Assembly (NCBI RefSeq): GCF_030816115.1
Contig: NZ_JAUSXQ010000001.1
Span: 1,488,001 to 1,552,000, forward strand
Direction of reading: 5' to 3'
DNA: 64,000 nucleotides
From: Chryseobacterium sp. W4I1
Lineage (GTDB): Bacteria; Bacteroidota; Bacteroidia; Flavobacteriales; Weeksellaceae
Position numbers and translations under genes: made by a program. Shown piece after piece: positions 50,981-60,043 of this stretch. How positions within the stretch are numbered: the stretch's first letter is position 1; the number at the start of each line of letters is the position of its first letter. The notes under the pieces are model-generated. The model searched no databases and was not told the DNA's origin. It saw only the letters and a list, made by a program, of their open reading frames with translations.

Positions 50981-51199
50981 TTACTTTCTTTTGTAGACTG
51001 AAACTCCCTTTCCATTAAGTTTTCCCATCTTTTTTTCTCTTCCGTAGTGCCTGCCTTTCGGATCTTTTATAGAGTCAGATATTCCCATAGTTAAAATAGT
51101 TCCTCCAAAATAAACGATATCGACCTTTTCTTGAGACGCTCTGTTCTTACAGCTAACCATAAGAAATGCTTGAAAGATTAAGTAAATTAATGCTTTCAT
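50981..51199 (-). pseudogene. Short lipoprotein frame resembling the start of an amidohydrolase
   Basis: The 72-residue frame has a lipoprotein-like start (MKALIYLIFQAFLMVSC) and then VDIVYFGGTILTM, which is typical of the first beta strands of YtcJ-type amidohydrolases. The match stops there and the remaining 35 residues are basic and unlike the family. It therefore looks like a remnant of a deleted amidohydrolase gene, though a genuine small lipoprotein cannot be excluded. Confidence 0.45.
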
Positions 51200-51332
51200 A
51201 GTCATATGACGTTTTGCGGTGTTCTATAAATTTATGGAAAAATATATTATAAGGCAAGGCTTAATAAAACCATGGAAATTTTGTTATATTTATAAAACTA
51301 ATTACTATTTATTAATATAAAAATAATAAACT

Positions 51333-54068
51333 ATGGATTTGTTCTATTTAATTCCGGCTTTTGGCGTTGTTGCTTTGTTGTATACTTTTATACAAAGTAA
51401 CTGGGTAAGTAAACAAAATGCCGGAAATGAAAAAATGAAAGTAATCAGCGGACATATCGCTGATGGTGCTATGGCCTTTTTAAAGGCGGAGTACAAGATT
51501 TTAACCTATTTTGTAGTAGTGGTATCTATACTGCTTGCGGTAATGGGATCCAGCAATTCCAATTCTCACTGGAGTATTGGAATTGCGTTTGCTGTCGGAG
51601 CCGTATTTTCTGCTTCGGCCGGCTTTATCGGAATGAAGATCGCTACCAAAGCGAACGTAAGAACTGCAGAAGCCGCAAGAACTTCACTTTCCAAAGCATT
51701 GAAGGTTTCTTTTACAGGAGGCTCTGTTATGGGAATGGGTGTGGCGGGACTGGCAGTTCTGGGTCTAGGATCCCTTTTTCTGATCATTAAACAGATCTTT
51801 GCTCCTGAGGCTACAGTAGACTCTCATGAAATGGAAAAAACTATTGAAATTCTTACCGGATTTTCTTTGGGAGCAGAATCTATCGCTCTTTTTGCAAGAG
51901 TGGGTGGCGGTATCTATACAAAAGCCGCAGACGTTGGAGCCGATTTGGTAGGAAAAGTAGAGGCTGGAATTCCGGAAGACGATCCAAGAAATCCCGCTAC
52001 GATTGCTGATAACGTAGGTGATAATGTAGGAGATGTTGCAGGAATGGGAGCCGATTTATTTGGTTCGTATGTGGCAACGGTACTGGCAACCATGGTTTTG
52101 GGAAGAGAAACAATTTCTGATGATTCTTTCGGAGGATTTGCACCTATTCTTCTTCCTATGCTTATCGCCGGAACCGGGATCATTTTCTCTATGATAGGAA
52201 CTTTATTTGTAAGGATCAATGATAACGAAGGATCATCTACTTCCAGCGTTCAGAACGCCCTGAATCTAGGGAATTGGGGAAGTATTGTGATTACAGCCAT
52301 ATCTTCTTACTTTTTGGTCAATTATCTGCTTCCCGAAAAAATGACTCTTCGAGACCATGAATTTACTAAGATGGGTGTTTTCGGAGCTATTATGGTAGGT
52401 CTTGTTGTGGGTACTTTAATGAGTATCATCACAGAATATTATACTGCAATGGGCAAAAGACCAGTGTCCAGTATTGTAAGACAGTCTTCTACAGGTCACG
52501 CCACCAATATTATCGGAGGCCTTGCGGTGGGAATGGAATCTACACTGCTGCCTATTCTTGTGCTGGCAGGAGGTATTTACGGATCTTATTTATGTGCCGG
52601 GCTTTATGGAGTCGCTATTGCAGCAGCCGGAATGATGGCAACCACTGCCATGCAGCTCGCTATTGATGCTTTCGGACCGATTGCAGATAATGCCGGAGGT
52701 ATTGCAGAGATGAGTGAGCTTCCAAAAGAGGTACGTGAGAAAACAGATATTCTAGACGCCGTAGGAAACACCACAGCAGCCAGTGGAAAAGGATTTGCCA
52801 TTGCTTCTGCAGCATTGACTGCACTTGCTTTGTTTGCAGCCTTTGTAGGAATTGCAGGTATTGACGGGATCGATATATACAGAGCAGATGTATTGGCAGG
52901 ATTATTTGTAGGAGGAATGATACCGTTCATATTTTCTTCACTTGCCATTACGGCAGTAGGGCAAGCTGCGATGGCTATGGTAGAGGAGGTAAGAAGGCAG
53001 TTCCGTGAAATTCCGGGTATTCTGGAAGGAAAAGCACAGCCTGAATATGAAAAGTGTGTAGCGATATCCACAGATGCCTCCATCAGAAAAATGATGCTTC
53101 CGGGAGCTATTACCATTATTTCCCCCATTTTAGTAGGCTTTATTTTCGGACCTGAAGTTTTGGGTGGATTTTTAGCAGGAGCTACCGTTTGCGGTGTTCT
53201 GATGGGAATGTTTCAGAATAATGCAGGAGGTGCCTGGGATAATGCTAAAAAGTCATTTGAAAAAGGGGTGGATATCAATGGTCAGACTTATTATAAAGGC
53301 TCAGAACCCCATAAAGCTTCCGTAACAGGAGATACGGTGGGTGATCCTTTTAAAGATACTTCAGGGCCATCAATGAATATCCTGATCAAGCTGATGTCTA
53401 TTGTTTCATTAGTTATTGCTCCGACATTGGCCGTGATACATAAAGATAAAATTGAAGCCAACAGAAAGGCTAAACTGGAAAGTCTGACAAAAGCCTATAA
53501 TTCCAGTTCATCTACAACACAGATAGGTATTCAGACTGTTCCTGTTTTTCCAAAAGAGATCAAAGGACATCTTAACGAAAACGGAGATTTTGTTTATGAA
53601 ACCGGAAATATTCAGGAAATTAAACTGAAAGGTGGAAAAACCATCACATTAGGAGAAGGAAGCAGTCTATTTCAGCTATACAGTGCTATAAAACAAAAAG
53701 ATAAGAGTCTAACTGATCCAAATAACTGGTATACCATAGAAAATTTATATTTTGAGACGGGATCGAGCGATCTTAAAGCAGGCTCAGAATTACAGTTGAA
53801 TAACCTTGCTGAAATTTTAAATGATTACCCTGAATTGAAAATAAAATTAGGAGGATATACAGATAATACAGGTAATGAAGAAGGCAATCAGAAACTATCC
53901 AATCTTAGAGCACAGACGGCAAAACTAAAGCTTCTGGAATTAGGAATTTCTTCAGAAAGGGTAGAAGCAGAAGGCTATGGCTCCCAGCACCCGGTGTGTG
54001 AAGCGAATGATACTGATGAATGTAAAGCAAAAAACAGGAGAATTGATGTAAGAGTTCTCACGCTATAA
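51333..54068 (+). CDS. hppA: Membrane pyrophosphatase fused to a C-terminal OmpA domain
   Basis: This protein couples pyrophosphate splitting to proton or sodium pumping. The first 750 or so residues have about sixteen membrane helices and the substrate motif [17 protein letters not shown] (about 225-241) plus [10 protein letters not shown], whose alanine marks the potassium-dependent class. The OmpA-like domain (about 805-911) has [12 protein letters not shown] and the peptidoglycan-binding GGYTDNTG...LSNLRAQT, ending NRRIDVRVL. Membrane pyrophosphatases usually end at about 680-770 residues, so the 911-residue fusion is unusual. The C-terminus faces the periplasm, where an OmpA domain could grip peptidoglycan. 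The soluble ppa gene is upstream. The pumped ion is not read here. Confidence 0.94.
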   Translation: MDLFYLIPAFGVVALLYTFIQSNWVSKQNAGNEKMKVISGHIADGAMAFLKAEYKILTYFVVVVSILLAVMGSSNSNSHWSIGIAFAVGAVFSASAGFIGMKIATKANVRTAEAARTSLSKALKVSFTGGSVMGMGVAGLAVLGLGSLFLIIKQIFAPEATVDSHEMEKTIEILTGFSLGAESIALFARVGGGIYTKAADVGADLVGKVEAGIPEDDPRNPATIADNVGDNVGDVAGMGADLFGSYVATVLATMVLGRETISDDSFGGFAPILLPMLIAGTGIIFSMIGTLFVRINDNEGSSTSSVQNALNLGNWGSIVITAISSYFLVNYLLPEKMTLRDHEFTKMGVFGAIMVGLVVGTLMSIITEYYTAMGKRPVSSIVRQSSTGHATNIIGGLAVGMESTLLPILVLAGGIYGSYLCAGLYGVAIAAAGMMATTAMQLAIDAFGPIADNAGGIAEMSELPKEVREKTDILDAVGNTTAASGKGFAIASAALTALALFAAFVGIAGIDGIDIYRADVLAGLFVGGMIPFIFSSLAITAVGQAAMAMVEEVRRQFREIPGILEGKAQPEYEKCVAISTDASIRKMMLPGAITIISPILVGFIFGPEVLGGFLAGATVCGVLMGMFQNNAGGAWDNAKKSFEKGVDINGQTYYKGSEPHKASVTGDTVGDPFKDTSGPSMNILIKLMSIVSLVIAPTLAVIHKDKIEANRKAKLESLTKAYNSSSSTTQIGIQTVPVFPKEIKGHLNENGDFVYETGNIQEIKLKGGKTITLGEGSSLFQLYSAIKQKDKSLTDPNNWYTIENLYFETGSSDLKAGSELQLNNLAEILNDYPELKIKLGGYTDNTGNEEGNQKLSNLRAQTAKLKLLELGISSERVEAEGYGSQHPVCEANDTDECKAKNRRIDVRVLTL

Positions 54069-54089
54069 CATTTATAACTTATTACATAA

Positions 54090-54122
54090 TACCAAAGCAC
54101 CGCCGCAGGCGGTGCTTTGGTA
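54090..54122 (+). terminator. Perfect 15-bp GC-rich hairpin after hppA
   Basis: TACCAAAGCACCGCC and GGCGGTGCTTTGGTA pair perfectly around GCA. The T tract is weak, so it may act by the hairpin alone or as a repeat element. Confidence 0.65.
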
Positions 54123-54153
54123 TAAAAAATTATCAATATACTTTAAAAGATTT

Positions 54154-54279
54154 CTCCGTGAATCTGTGGTGAAAAAAGAGATGTTAAAACAGAAAAATCT
54201 GCTCAATCTGCAAAATCCGCGAGAGAAAAAATATACAATAAGCTTATTTTCCCACAGATTACACGAATGCACACAGATG
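54154..54279. repeat. Intergenic inverted repeat cluster, family A
   Basis: Three related units: CTCCGTGAATCTGTGGTG at 54154-54171, AATCTGCTCAATCTGCAAAA starting at 54196, and TTTTCCCACAGATTACACG starting at 54247. The middle unit is the reverse complement type of the last one. All resemble the element at 4023-4100. They fill the gap between hppA and the convergent aminotransferase. Confidence 0.7.
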
Positions 54280-54323
54280 TTTAAGCATAAAAATTGGAAA
54301 ATAGAAAAATTAGATATTGTGTA

Positions 54324-55463
54324 TCAAAGATTTTTCCGAAGGTGCTCCAGAGCCTGGATAATCACCTCATCTTTTTTAGCAAAACTAAAGCGTACATAAT
54401 CAGAATTTTGCCTTGAATTGTAGAACGCAGAAAGCGGAAGACAAGCCGTTTTCTTTTCAACGGTCAGCCATTTTGAGAATTCTACATCAGTCATAGTTGT
54501 AGAAATATTCCTGAAATTAACAATTTGAAAAACACTTCCCTCAGCTTTCCTTACTGCTTCCAAAGGGGTGAATGCGATCAATTCATTAAATAAATCTCTT
54601 TTATGCTGCATAACCTGCCGGCTTTCCGAAGCATCAAATACCTCAAGATACTTGGCAAGGGCATATTGGGCGGGAGCATTGACACTGTAGGAGATATACT
54701 GCTGGTGGCATCTGAATTTCGCGGTTAATTCCTCAGAAGCAAGCAGATAACTTACTTTCCAACCGGAGGTATGAAACATTTTTCCAAAAGAAAAAATACA
54801 GAAAGTTCTGCTTTTCAGGTCTGCATGTAAAAAAGAACTATAGTGTTCAATGCCGTCGTAACAGTAAGTATCATAAATTTCTTCCGAAATAAGGTATATT
54901 TCCTGATGTTTTATCAATTCATACAACTGGTTCCAGTCGCTTTGTTGCCAGATTGTTCCCGTTGGATTTTGGGGTGAATTCACAATAACAGCTTTTGTTT
55001 TTTCAGAAATACAGTTTTGAAACTTTTCCCAGTTTATCGTAAAATCATGGTCAAGATCATAATAAACAGGAATGCCTCCATTTAAAACAACAGAAGGGCC
55101 ATAAGTATAATAGGAAGGCTGAATGATAATAACTTCATCTCCTTGATTTAAAATAGATTTAAGGGCTGTATGTAAAGCAAAGGTTGCGCATGGAATGACC
55201 GTTACTTCATTTACTTTCAGTTGGATGCTGTTTTTCCGTTCATTATTAAAAGCAATGATGCTTTTTATCAGCATAGGATTTCCTGCAAGAGGTTCATAAT
55301 GATGGCTATCATGGTCTGCAGCCTCCTTTAAAAATAATCGTAGCCTGGCATCAATATCAAAATCGGGAAGCCCCAAAGAAAGATCAAAGCTCTTATGTTT
55401 TGCGGCAAGTTCAGACATTTCCGTAAAAAACGAATAATGAGTGAACCCGTAAATTTTTTTCAT
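54324..55463 (-). CDS. PLP-dependent class I/II aminotransferase (methionine aminotransferase-like)
   Basis: The 379-residue protein has the fold-type I aminotransferase set: SLGLPDFDID at the start, VIVNSPQNPTGTIW (about 154-167), SEEIYDTYCYDG, and the PLP lysine in FSFGKMFHTSGWKVSYL. The PDF start and overall pattern match the YbdL/KAT group, which transaminates methionine, glutamine or aromatic amino acids. The C-terminal half is complete. A promoter element TATATTTG lies at 55487-55480. Confidence 0.9.
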   Translation of the reverse strand: MKKIYGFTHYSFFTEMSELAAKHKSFDLSLGLPDFDIDARLRLFLKEAADHDSHHYEPLAGNPMLIKSIIAFNNERKNSIQLKVNEVTVIPCATFALHTALKSILNQGDEVIIIQPSYYTYGPSVVLNGGIPVYYDLDHDFTINWEKFQNCISEKTKAVIVNSPQNPTGTIWQQSDWNQLYELIKHQEIYLISEEIYDTYCYDGIEHYSSFLHADLKSRTFCIFSFGKMFHTSGWKVSYLLASEELTAKFRCHQQYISYSVNAPAQYALAKYLEVFDASESRQVMQHKRDLFNELIAFTPLEAVRKAEGSVFQIVNFRNISTTMTDVEFSKWLTVEKKTACLPLSAFYNSRQNSDYVRFSFAKKDEVIIQALEHLRKNL

Positions 55464-55479
55464 CTATTTTGCATTTAAT

Positions 55480-55487
55480 CAAATATA
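55480..55487 (-). promoter_or_regulatory. -7 element of the aminotransferase gene
   Basis: TATATTTG on the minus strand is an exact TAnnTTTG match, 17 nt before the ATG. Confidence 0.5.
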
Positions 55488-55600
55488 ATAAAAATTGATA
55501 TTCGTTAAATATATCTGATAAAATATATTGCCTTGTTTAGTAAATATGTATTGAAATAGTGTTTTTACTTCATAGAGTATTAAAAATTTATATTTCAACT

Positions 55601-55717
55601 GAATACAAATGAAAAAAGCACCTTTTATTTTCTTTTGGTTTCTGCACCTTTGCTGAGTACACAAACTTCTCCCGGCGACTTAGAAATGGCCAGCTGTCAC
55701 TATTACGTCTTGTATTC
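55601..55717. repeat. Element bounded by 8-bp inverted repeats, unknown nature
   Basis: GAATACAA (55601-55608) and TTGTATTC (55710-55717) bound about 100 bp that are richer in GC than the flanks (for example CTCCCGGCGACTTAG). It lies between the divergent aminotransferase and M28 genes, upstream of the likely promoter of each. It could be a small non-autonomous element, a structured RNA or a decayed gene. Confidence 0.4.
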
Positions 55718-55753
55718 AATAAAATTTGTTATTTTTAAGCAAATTATTATCAT

Positions 55754-56797
55754 ATGAAAAAAATACTTATCCCGTTGTTGGGTCTGACTGTAATGGTCAG
55801 CTGTGGAACGGCGAAAACTTCTGAAGGCGCTTCAGCACAGTCTACATCTGTAGTCAAAGGTGACAAAGCGTTTCTATCTGCATATAAGACGATTAAAGCT
55901 GACGAATTAAAGAAAAACTTATATGTAATCGCTTCCGATGAAATGGAAGGTAGAGATACCGGAAGTCCCGGTCAGAAAAAAGCGGGAGAGTATATGATTA
56001 ATTATTATAAAAGCCTGGGAATTACTCCGCCGAAAGTATTGGGATCTTATTATCAGAAAGTTCCTGCCGATTTTATGAAAAAAAGAGGCGGTGGAAATCT
56101 TCCTGATTCTGAAAATATTCTTGCGTTCATCGAAGGAAGTGAAAAGCCGGATGAAATAGTGGTGATTTCTGCTCATTACGACCATGTGGGAACCAGAAAC
56201 GGAGTAGTTTATAATGGTGCTGATGATGATGGTAGTGGTACGGTAGCAGTAATGCAGATTGCAAAAGCTTTTCAGGAAGCTAAAAAGGCAGGAAACGGAC
56301 CTAAGAGATCGATTCTGTTTCTTCATGTAACAGGAGAAGAACATGGCCTGTTCGGATCTGAATATTATACCAGTAATCCAGTATTTCCACTTGCCAATAC
56401 GGTAGTAGATCTGAATATTGATATGATAGGCCGCGATGATCCTCAAAACAGAGGAAAACAGTACGTTTATGTGATAGGCTCTGAGATGCTCAGCTCCCAG
56501 CTTAAAGTAATCAATGAAGAAGCCAATAGGAAAACCAATAATTTGGAATTAAACTATAAATATGATGATCCCGCTGATCCGGAACAGCTGTATTACCGTT
56601 CAGATCATTATAATTTTGCCAAAAATAATGTTCCTGTAGCCTTTTTCTTTGATGGTATTCATGAAGATTATCACAAATCGACCGATGATCCTGAAAAAAT
56701 TGATTATCCATTGTTGGAGAAGAGAGCTCAGCTTGTTTTTGCTACTGCTTGGGAAATTGCGAACAGAGCAGACAGAATTGTGGTTGACAAGAAATAA
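55754..56797 (+). CDS. M28-family zinc metallopeptidase lipoprotein
   Basis: The 347-residue protein has a lipoprotein signal (MKKILIPLLGLTVMVSC, lipobox MVSC) and an M28 peptidase domain. The two-zinc ligands are visible: histidine in ISAHYDHVGT, Asp in NGADDDGSGTVA (bridging), Glu pair in VTGEEHGLFGS, Asp in NIDMIGRDD and histidine in DGIHEDYHKSTDD. It is probably an aminopeptidase in the periplasm or outer membrane. A strong terminator follows. Confidence 0.92.
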   Translation: MKKILIPLLGLTVMVSCGTAKTSEGASAQSTSVVKGDKAFLSAYKTIKADELKKNLYVIASDEMEGRDTGSPGQKKAGEYMINYYKSLGITPPKVLGSYYQKVPADFMKKRGGGNLPDSENILAFIEGSEKPDEIVVISAHYDHVGTRNGVVYNGADDDGSGTVAVMQIAKAFQEAKKAGNGPKRSILFLHVTGEEHGLFGSEYYTSNPVFPLANTVVDLNIDMIGRDDPQNRGKQYVYVIGSEMLSSQLKVINEEANRKTNNLELNYKYDDPADPEQLYYRSDHYNFAKNNVPVAFFFDGIHEDYHKSTDDPEKIDYPLLEKRAQLVFATAWEIANRADRIVVDKK

Positions 56798-56842
56798 AAC
56801 ATTATTATAATTAAAAGAATAGCTTACAATACATTCAATAGA

Positions 56843-56866
56843 AACGGGCTTTAGCCCGTTTTTTTT
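56843..56866 (+). terminator. Terminator after the M28 peptidase gene
   Basis: AACGGGCT-TT-AGCCCGTT followed by T6. Confidence 0.8.
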
Positions 56867-56921
56867 AGAAAACAACAGCAATAAGGCTTTAGCCAAATAA
56901 AATATAAAACAATTCTATACA

Positions 56922-57368
56922 ATGAATATCATTATCCGTGAAGCCAAGCCTCAGGACATTCCCCAAATCCAGATCGTAAGAAATTCGGTAAAGGAAAATC
57001 AACTTTCCGATCCTGCGCTTGTTACCGATGCAGATTGTGAAGAATTTCTCTTCGTAAGAGGTAAAGGTTGGGTTTGCGAAATTGATTCTGAGATTAGAGG
57101 CTTTTCTATTGCTGATTTGAAGGAAAATAATATCTGGGCACTTTTTGTTCACCCTGATTTTGAAAACCTGGGTATTGGAAGAAAACTTCATGACATTATG
57201 CTGGATTGGTATTTTGAACAGACACAACAAGAGGTCTGGCTGGGAACTGCGCCTGGGACAAGAGCTGCAACATTTTACAGGAAATCAGGCTGGCAGGAAA
57301 ATGGAACCCATGGAAAAGAAATTAGGTTTGAAATGACTTATGCTCACTGGAAAAACAGAAAATTATGA
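56922..57368 (+). CDS. GNAT-family N-acetyltransferase
   Basis: The 148-residue protein has the GNAT fold: IIREAKPQDIPQIQIVRN at the start, IRGFSIADLKENNIWALFVHP (read from about 52) and the acetyl-CoA-binding GLNIGIG-type loop as FENLGIGRKLHDIM. A C-terminal AATFYRKSGW forms motif B. The substrate is unknown. Its stop overlaps the start of the next gene by four bases, so they are co-translated. Confidence 0.88.
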   Translation: MNIIIREAKPQDIPQIQIVRNSVKENQLSDPALVTDADCEEFLFVRGKGWVCEIDSEIRGFSIADLKENNIWALFVHPDFENLGIGRKLHDIMLDWYFEQTQQEVWLGTAPGTRAATFYRKSGWQENGTHGKEIRFEMTYAHWKNRKL

Positions 57369-57727
57369 TACAAAATGTAAAATCCATCAGGCCGTTTATA
57401 GGGGCTGAAAACTTTGATATAAGCAGGAATTTTTACAAAGATCTGGGCTTTGAGGAAATAGTTCTTGATCCAAAATTTTCTTTATTTAAAAGGCAGGAAA
57501 CAGGTTTTTATCTTCAGGATTATTATGCTAAAGACTGGATAGAAAATACCATGATCTTTATGGAAGTAGAAAATACAGACGAATTCTGGAAAGAACTTTT
57601 GACGTTGAATTTAACTGAAAAATACCACAGTGTAAAACTTACCCCTGTAAGAATAATGGAGTGGGGTAAAGAATGTTTTGTTCATGACCCATCCGGAATC
57701 CTGTGGCATTTCGGTGAATTTTTTTAA
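57365..57727 (+). CDS. VOC-superfamily (glyoxalase/bleomycin-resistance-like) protein
   Basis: The 120-residue protein is one VOC domain with two beta-alpha-beta-beta-beta units: FIGAENFDISRNFYKDLGFEEI at the start (shown from about 9) and FVHDPSGILWHFGEF at the end. The metal ligands of true glyoxalase I are only partly present, so the role may be binding or resistance. It overlaps the GNAT gene and is followed 13 bp later by the EndoV-like gene. Confidence 0.85.
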   Translation: MIQNVKSIRPFIGAENFDISRNFYKDLGFEEIVLDPKFSLFKRQETGFYLQDYYAKDWIENTMIFMEVENTDEFWKELLTLNLTEKYHSVKLTPVRIMEWGKECFVHDPSGILWHFGEFF

Positions 57728-57740
57728 TAATAAACAGAGA

Positions 57741-58241
57741 ATGATTTACGCTTTTGATACTTATTATTACGAGGATCATGCCAACACGGTATGTATTGCA
57801 TTTGAAGACTGGAATTCTGAGAAAGAATACGGTATTTTCAGTGAAAAGACAGAAATTACTTCCGCTTATGAGAGCGGTGCCTTTTATAAGAGAGAACTTC
57901 CATGCATTTTGAGTTTACTTGAAAAAATTGAATTAAAACAAGGAGACCTTATCATTGTTGACGGTTATGTTACCTTAGATGACAATGGTAAAATCGGGCT
58001 GGGAGGCTACTTATATGAAGCTTTGAATCAGAAATATCCGGTCATTGGGATTGCAAAGAATGGGTTTGCTTCACCGGATTCTCAAAGAAGATATATTTTG
58101 CGTGGAGAAAGTAAAACACCGTTATTTCTTACGGCAGAAGGGGTCAATCTTGATGAAATCCTTCCGAAAGTAGTACAAATGCACGGTTCCTATAGAATAC
58201 CAACATTACTTAAAAAGCTGGATCAGATGTCAAGAGCATAA
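57741..58241 (+). CDS. Endonuclease V (Nfi)-like protein
   Basis: EndoV cuts DNA or RNA near deaminated bases such as inosine. The 166-residue protein is shorter than E. coli Nfi (223) but keeps the family layout: an N-terminal AFDTYYY with the first acidic residue, a FYKRELPCIL stretch that fits YxPGxLxFRExP, LIIVDGYVTLDDNGKIGLGGYL where the Nfi DGhG motif is modified, and PVIGIAKNGF. The start was set at MIYAFDTYY. Because the DGHG motif is altered, activity is uncertain. Confidence 0.62.
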   Translation: MIYAFDTYYYEDHANTVCIAFEDWNSEKEYGIFSEKTEITSAYESGAFYKRELPCILSLLEKIELKQGDLIIVDGYVTLDDNGKIGLGGYLYEALNQKYPVIGIAKNGFASPDSQRRYILRGESKTPLFLTAEGVNLDEILPKVVQMHGSYRIPTLLKKLDQMSRA

Positions 58242-58254
58242 AGTAATAATAGGT

Positions 58255-58503
58255 ATGGGGAATATTCATTTATACATTTTAACGGGTTCATTTTTATTTC
58301 TTGTTGCATATTCTCTGCTTCAATATGATTTCTTTTTTTATTTCACACCTCTTGTTTTTATTGCGCTGGCCGTCAATTTTTATTTCATACTTAAATTCAA
58401 AAATAAAGTTCTGTATAGTTTACTCAACTGTTTACTTCTTATTACTCTTGTCTATTTTGCTGTTATTACAGTAGTTATGAGAGATGATTGGGATTATATT
58501 TAG
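58255..58503 (+). CDS. Small membrane protein of unknown function
   Basis: The 82-residue protein has two to three hydrophobic segments (about 5-20, 24-43 and 53-70) and almost no charged residues. It has no recognisable family. It lies 13 nt after the EndoV-like gene on the same strand, so it is probably the last gene of that cluster. Confidence 0.55.
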   Translation: MGNIHLYILTGSFLFLVAYSLLQYDFFFYFTPLVFIALAVNFYFILKFKNKVLYSLLNCLLLITLVYFAVITVVMRDDWDYI

Positions 58504-58598
58504 GGGTATAAGTAGTTTATCTTTCCTGATTTCTGAATTATTCTGCAAAAGGTGACAAATGTCATTCGTTTCTTATTTTTATTGATTCTAAATAAATA

Positions 58599-58606
58599 TA
58601 AATTTG
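58599..58606 (+). promoter_or_regulatory. -7 element of the GEVED protein gene
   Basis: TAAATTTG fits TAnnTTTG, 23 nt before the ATG at 58630. Confidence 0.5.
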
Positions 58607-58629
58607 TCTCAAGAAAATAAAGCAATTAA

Positions 58630-59928
58630 ATGAAGAAACTATCTACTCTTTCTGCTGTAGTATTCTATATGATGATGAATGCACAATACTGTTCTCCGGC
58701 ATTTCAATATGGAGCAGACAGCAATATGATCACCAATGTAATTTTTGGAAATATCAATAATGCTTCATCTCCTCAGTCCGGAAGTGCACAGGTTTATGAG
58801 GATTTTACCTCAATCATCACTGACCTTCAGGCCGGGAACAATTATCAGATCTCTGTAAAAGGTCCTTCCAGTACTTTTCCAAGTGATGTAGTTGTCTTTA
58901 TAGATTTTAATAAAAACGGTAATTTTGATGATGCAGGAGAAAGCTTTTATATCGGAAGACTGGGAGCCGCCAATCCTTTCAATGCATTAACGATAAACGG
59001 GACTATTGCAATTCCTGCCAATGCAGTATCAGGAATGACCAGAATGAGAGTGCTTAAAAACACCAATACAGCTGCTTATTCTGATCCTAATGCAGCAAAC
59101 TCAATCAATAATGCCTGTGATAACGGCTTAAGAGCAGGACAGACCGAAGATTATACAGTAAATATCATAGGAAATAATGCTGTTTTCCCATCACTTTATT
59201 GCGGAGCTGAAAGCGTGACAACTCTGAGTGTCAATGAAATTACCAAAGTTGAATTTGCAGGAGTTTCGAAAGACAGCAACATAGATGGTAATTCGGATGT
59301 AATAGAGAACTTTACAGCTACTGTTTTTAATGTGAACAGAGAGAATTCTTATACGATAACGGTAACAGGAGGAACACAGGGGCAAAGTACTGTGTCTGCT
59401 TATGCTTATATCGATTTTAATCATAATAATGTATTTGATGCAGACGAAGCATTTAACTTAGGCTTTTTGGATAACTCTGACCCTGTTTCCGGACATCAGT
59501 CTGGAATAACCTCCGGAACAATAGCTATTCCTGCCACTGCGATGCTTGGAGAAACCCGTTTAAGAATCGTTAAGGCTTACGAATCAAATTCCTGGATGGG
59601 AGTATTGGAAAACCTGGCCTGCCCTTCAGGATGGTTCATTGGACAGGTTGAAGATTATACCTTAAATGTTCAGGCGTCAAATCTGGCTACTTCAGAAGTA
59701 ACAAAAAAATCTTCAGCAAGAATATATCCAAATCCTACATCAGGATCTATAACAGTGAAAACAGAAAAAGGACTTGAGAAATACGAAATTTTCAGTTTAT
59801 CAGGTCAAAAACTTTCCGAAGGAAATTCCAGCATTATTAATGTGGAAAGCCTTACACCGGGAATATACCTCATCAGAATTTACACAAGAGATAAAAAGGT
59901 CATCACAGAAAAGATCATTATAAAATAA
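58630..59928 (+). CDS. Secreted protein with two GEVED domains and a T9SS sorting domain
   Basis: The 432-residue protein has a signal peptide (MKKLSTLSAVVFYMMMNAQ) and two GEVED-type beta-sandwich domains (about 20-180 and 190-350), each ending with the signature QTEDYTVNI or GQVEDYTLNV. FIDFNKNGNFDDAGE and YIDFNHNNVFDADE resemble calcium-binding loops. The last 75 residues are a type IX sorting domain (YPNPTSGSITVKT ... KVITEKIIIK). It is exported to the surface through the T9SS. Binding partners are unknown. Confidence 0.88.
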   Translation: MKKLSTLSAVVFYMMMNAQYCSPAFQYGADSNMITNVIFGNINNASSPQSGSAQVYEDFTSIITDLQAGNNYQISVKGPSSTFPSDVVVFIDFNKNGNFDDAGESFYIGRLGAANPFNALTINGTIAIPANAVSGMTRMRVLKNTNTAAYSDPNAANSINNACDNGLRAGQTEDYTVNIIGNNAVFPSLYCGAESVTTLSVNEITKVEFAGVSKDSNIDGNSDVIENFTATVFNVNRENSYTITVTGGTQGQSTVSAYAYIDFNHNNVFDADEAFNLGFLDNSDPVSGHQSGITSGTIAIPATAMLGETRLRIVKAYESNSWMGVLENLACPSGWFIGQVEDYTLNVQASNLATSEVTKKSSARIYPNPTSGSITVKTEKGLEKYEIFSLSGQKLSEGNSSIINVESLTPGIYLIRIYTRDKKVITEKIIIK

Positions 59929-59972
59929 GAACACTTTATCTAATCATATCCATATCAATTTTTGTTTTTTTT

Positions 59973-60000
59973 AACCGGCAGGATAATTTCTGCCGGTTTT
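59973..60000 (+). terminator. Terminator after the GEVED protein gene
   Basis: AACCGGCA and TGCCGGTT form an 8-bp stem around a 10-nt loop, then TTCTTTTTTT. Confidence 0.8.
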
Positions 60001-60043
60001 CTTTTTTTTAATTGCTGATATGCAGATTAATTCTAGAAGAATT

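Noticed and set aside
55609..55656. A 15-codon frame MKKAPFIFFWFLHLC as a leader peptide
   Set aside because: It is not followed by an attenuator and lies upstream of the likely promoter of the M28 gene.
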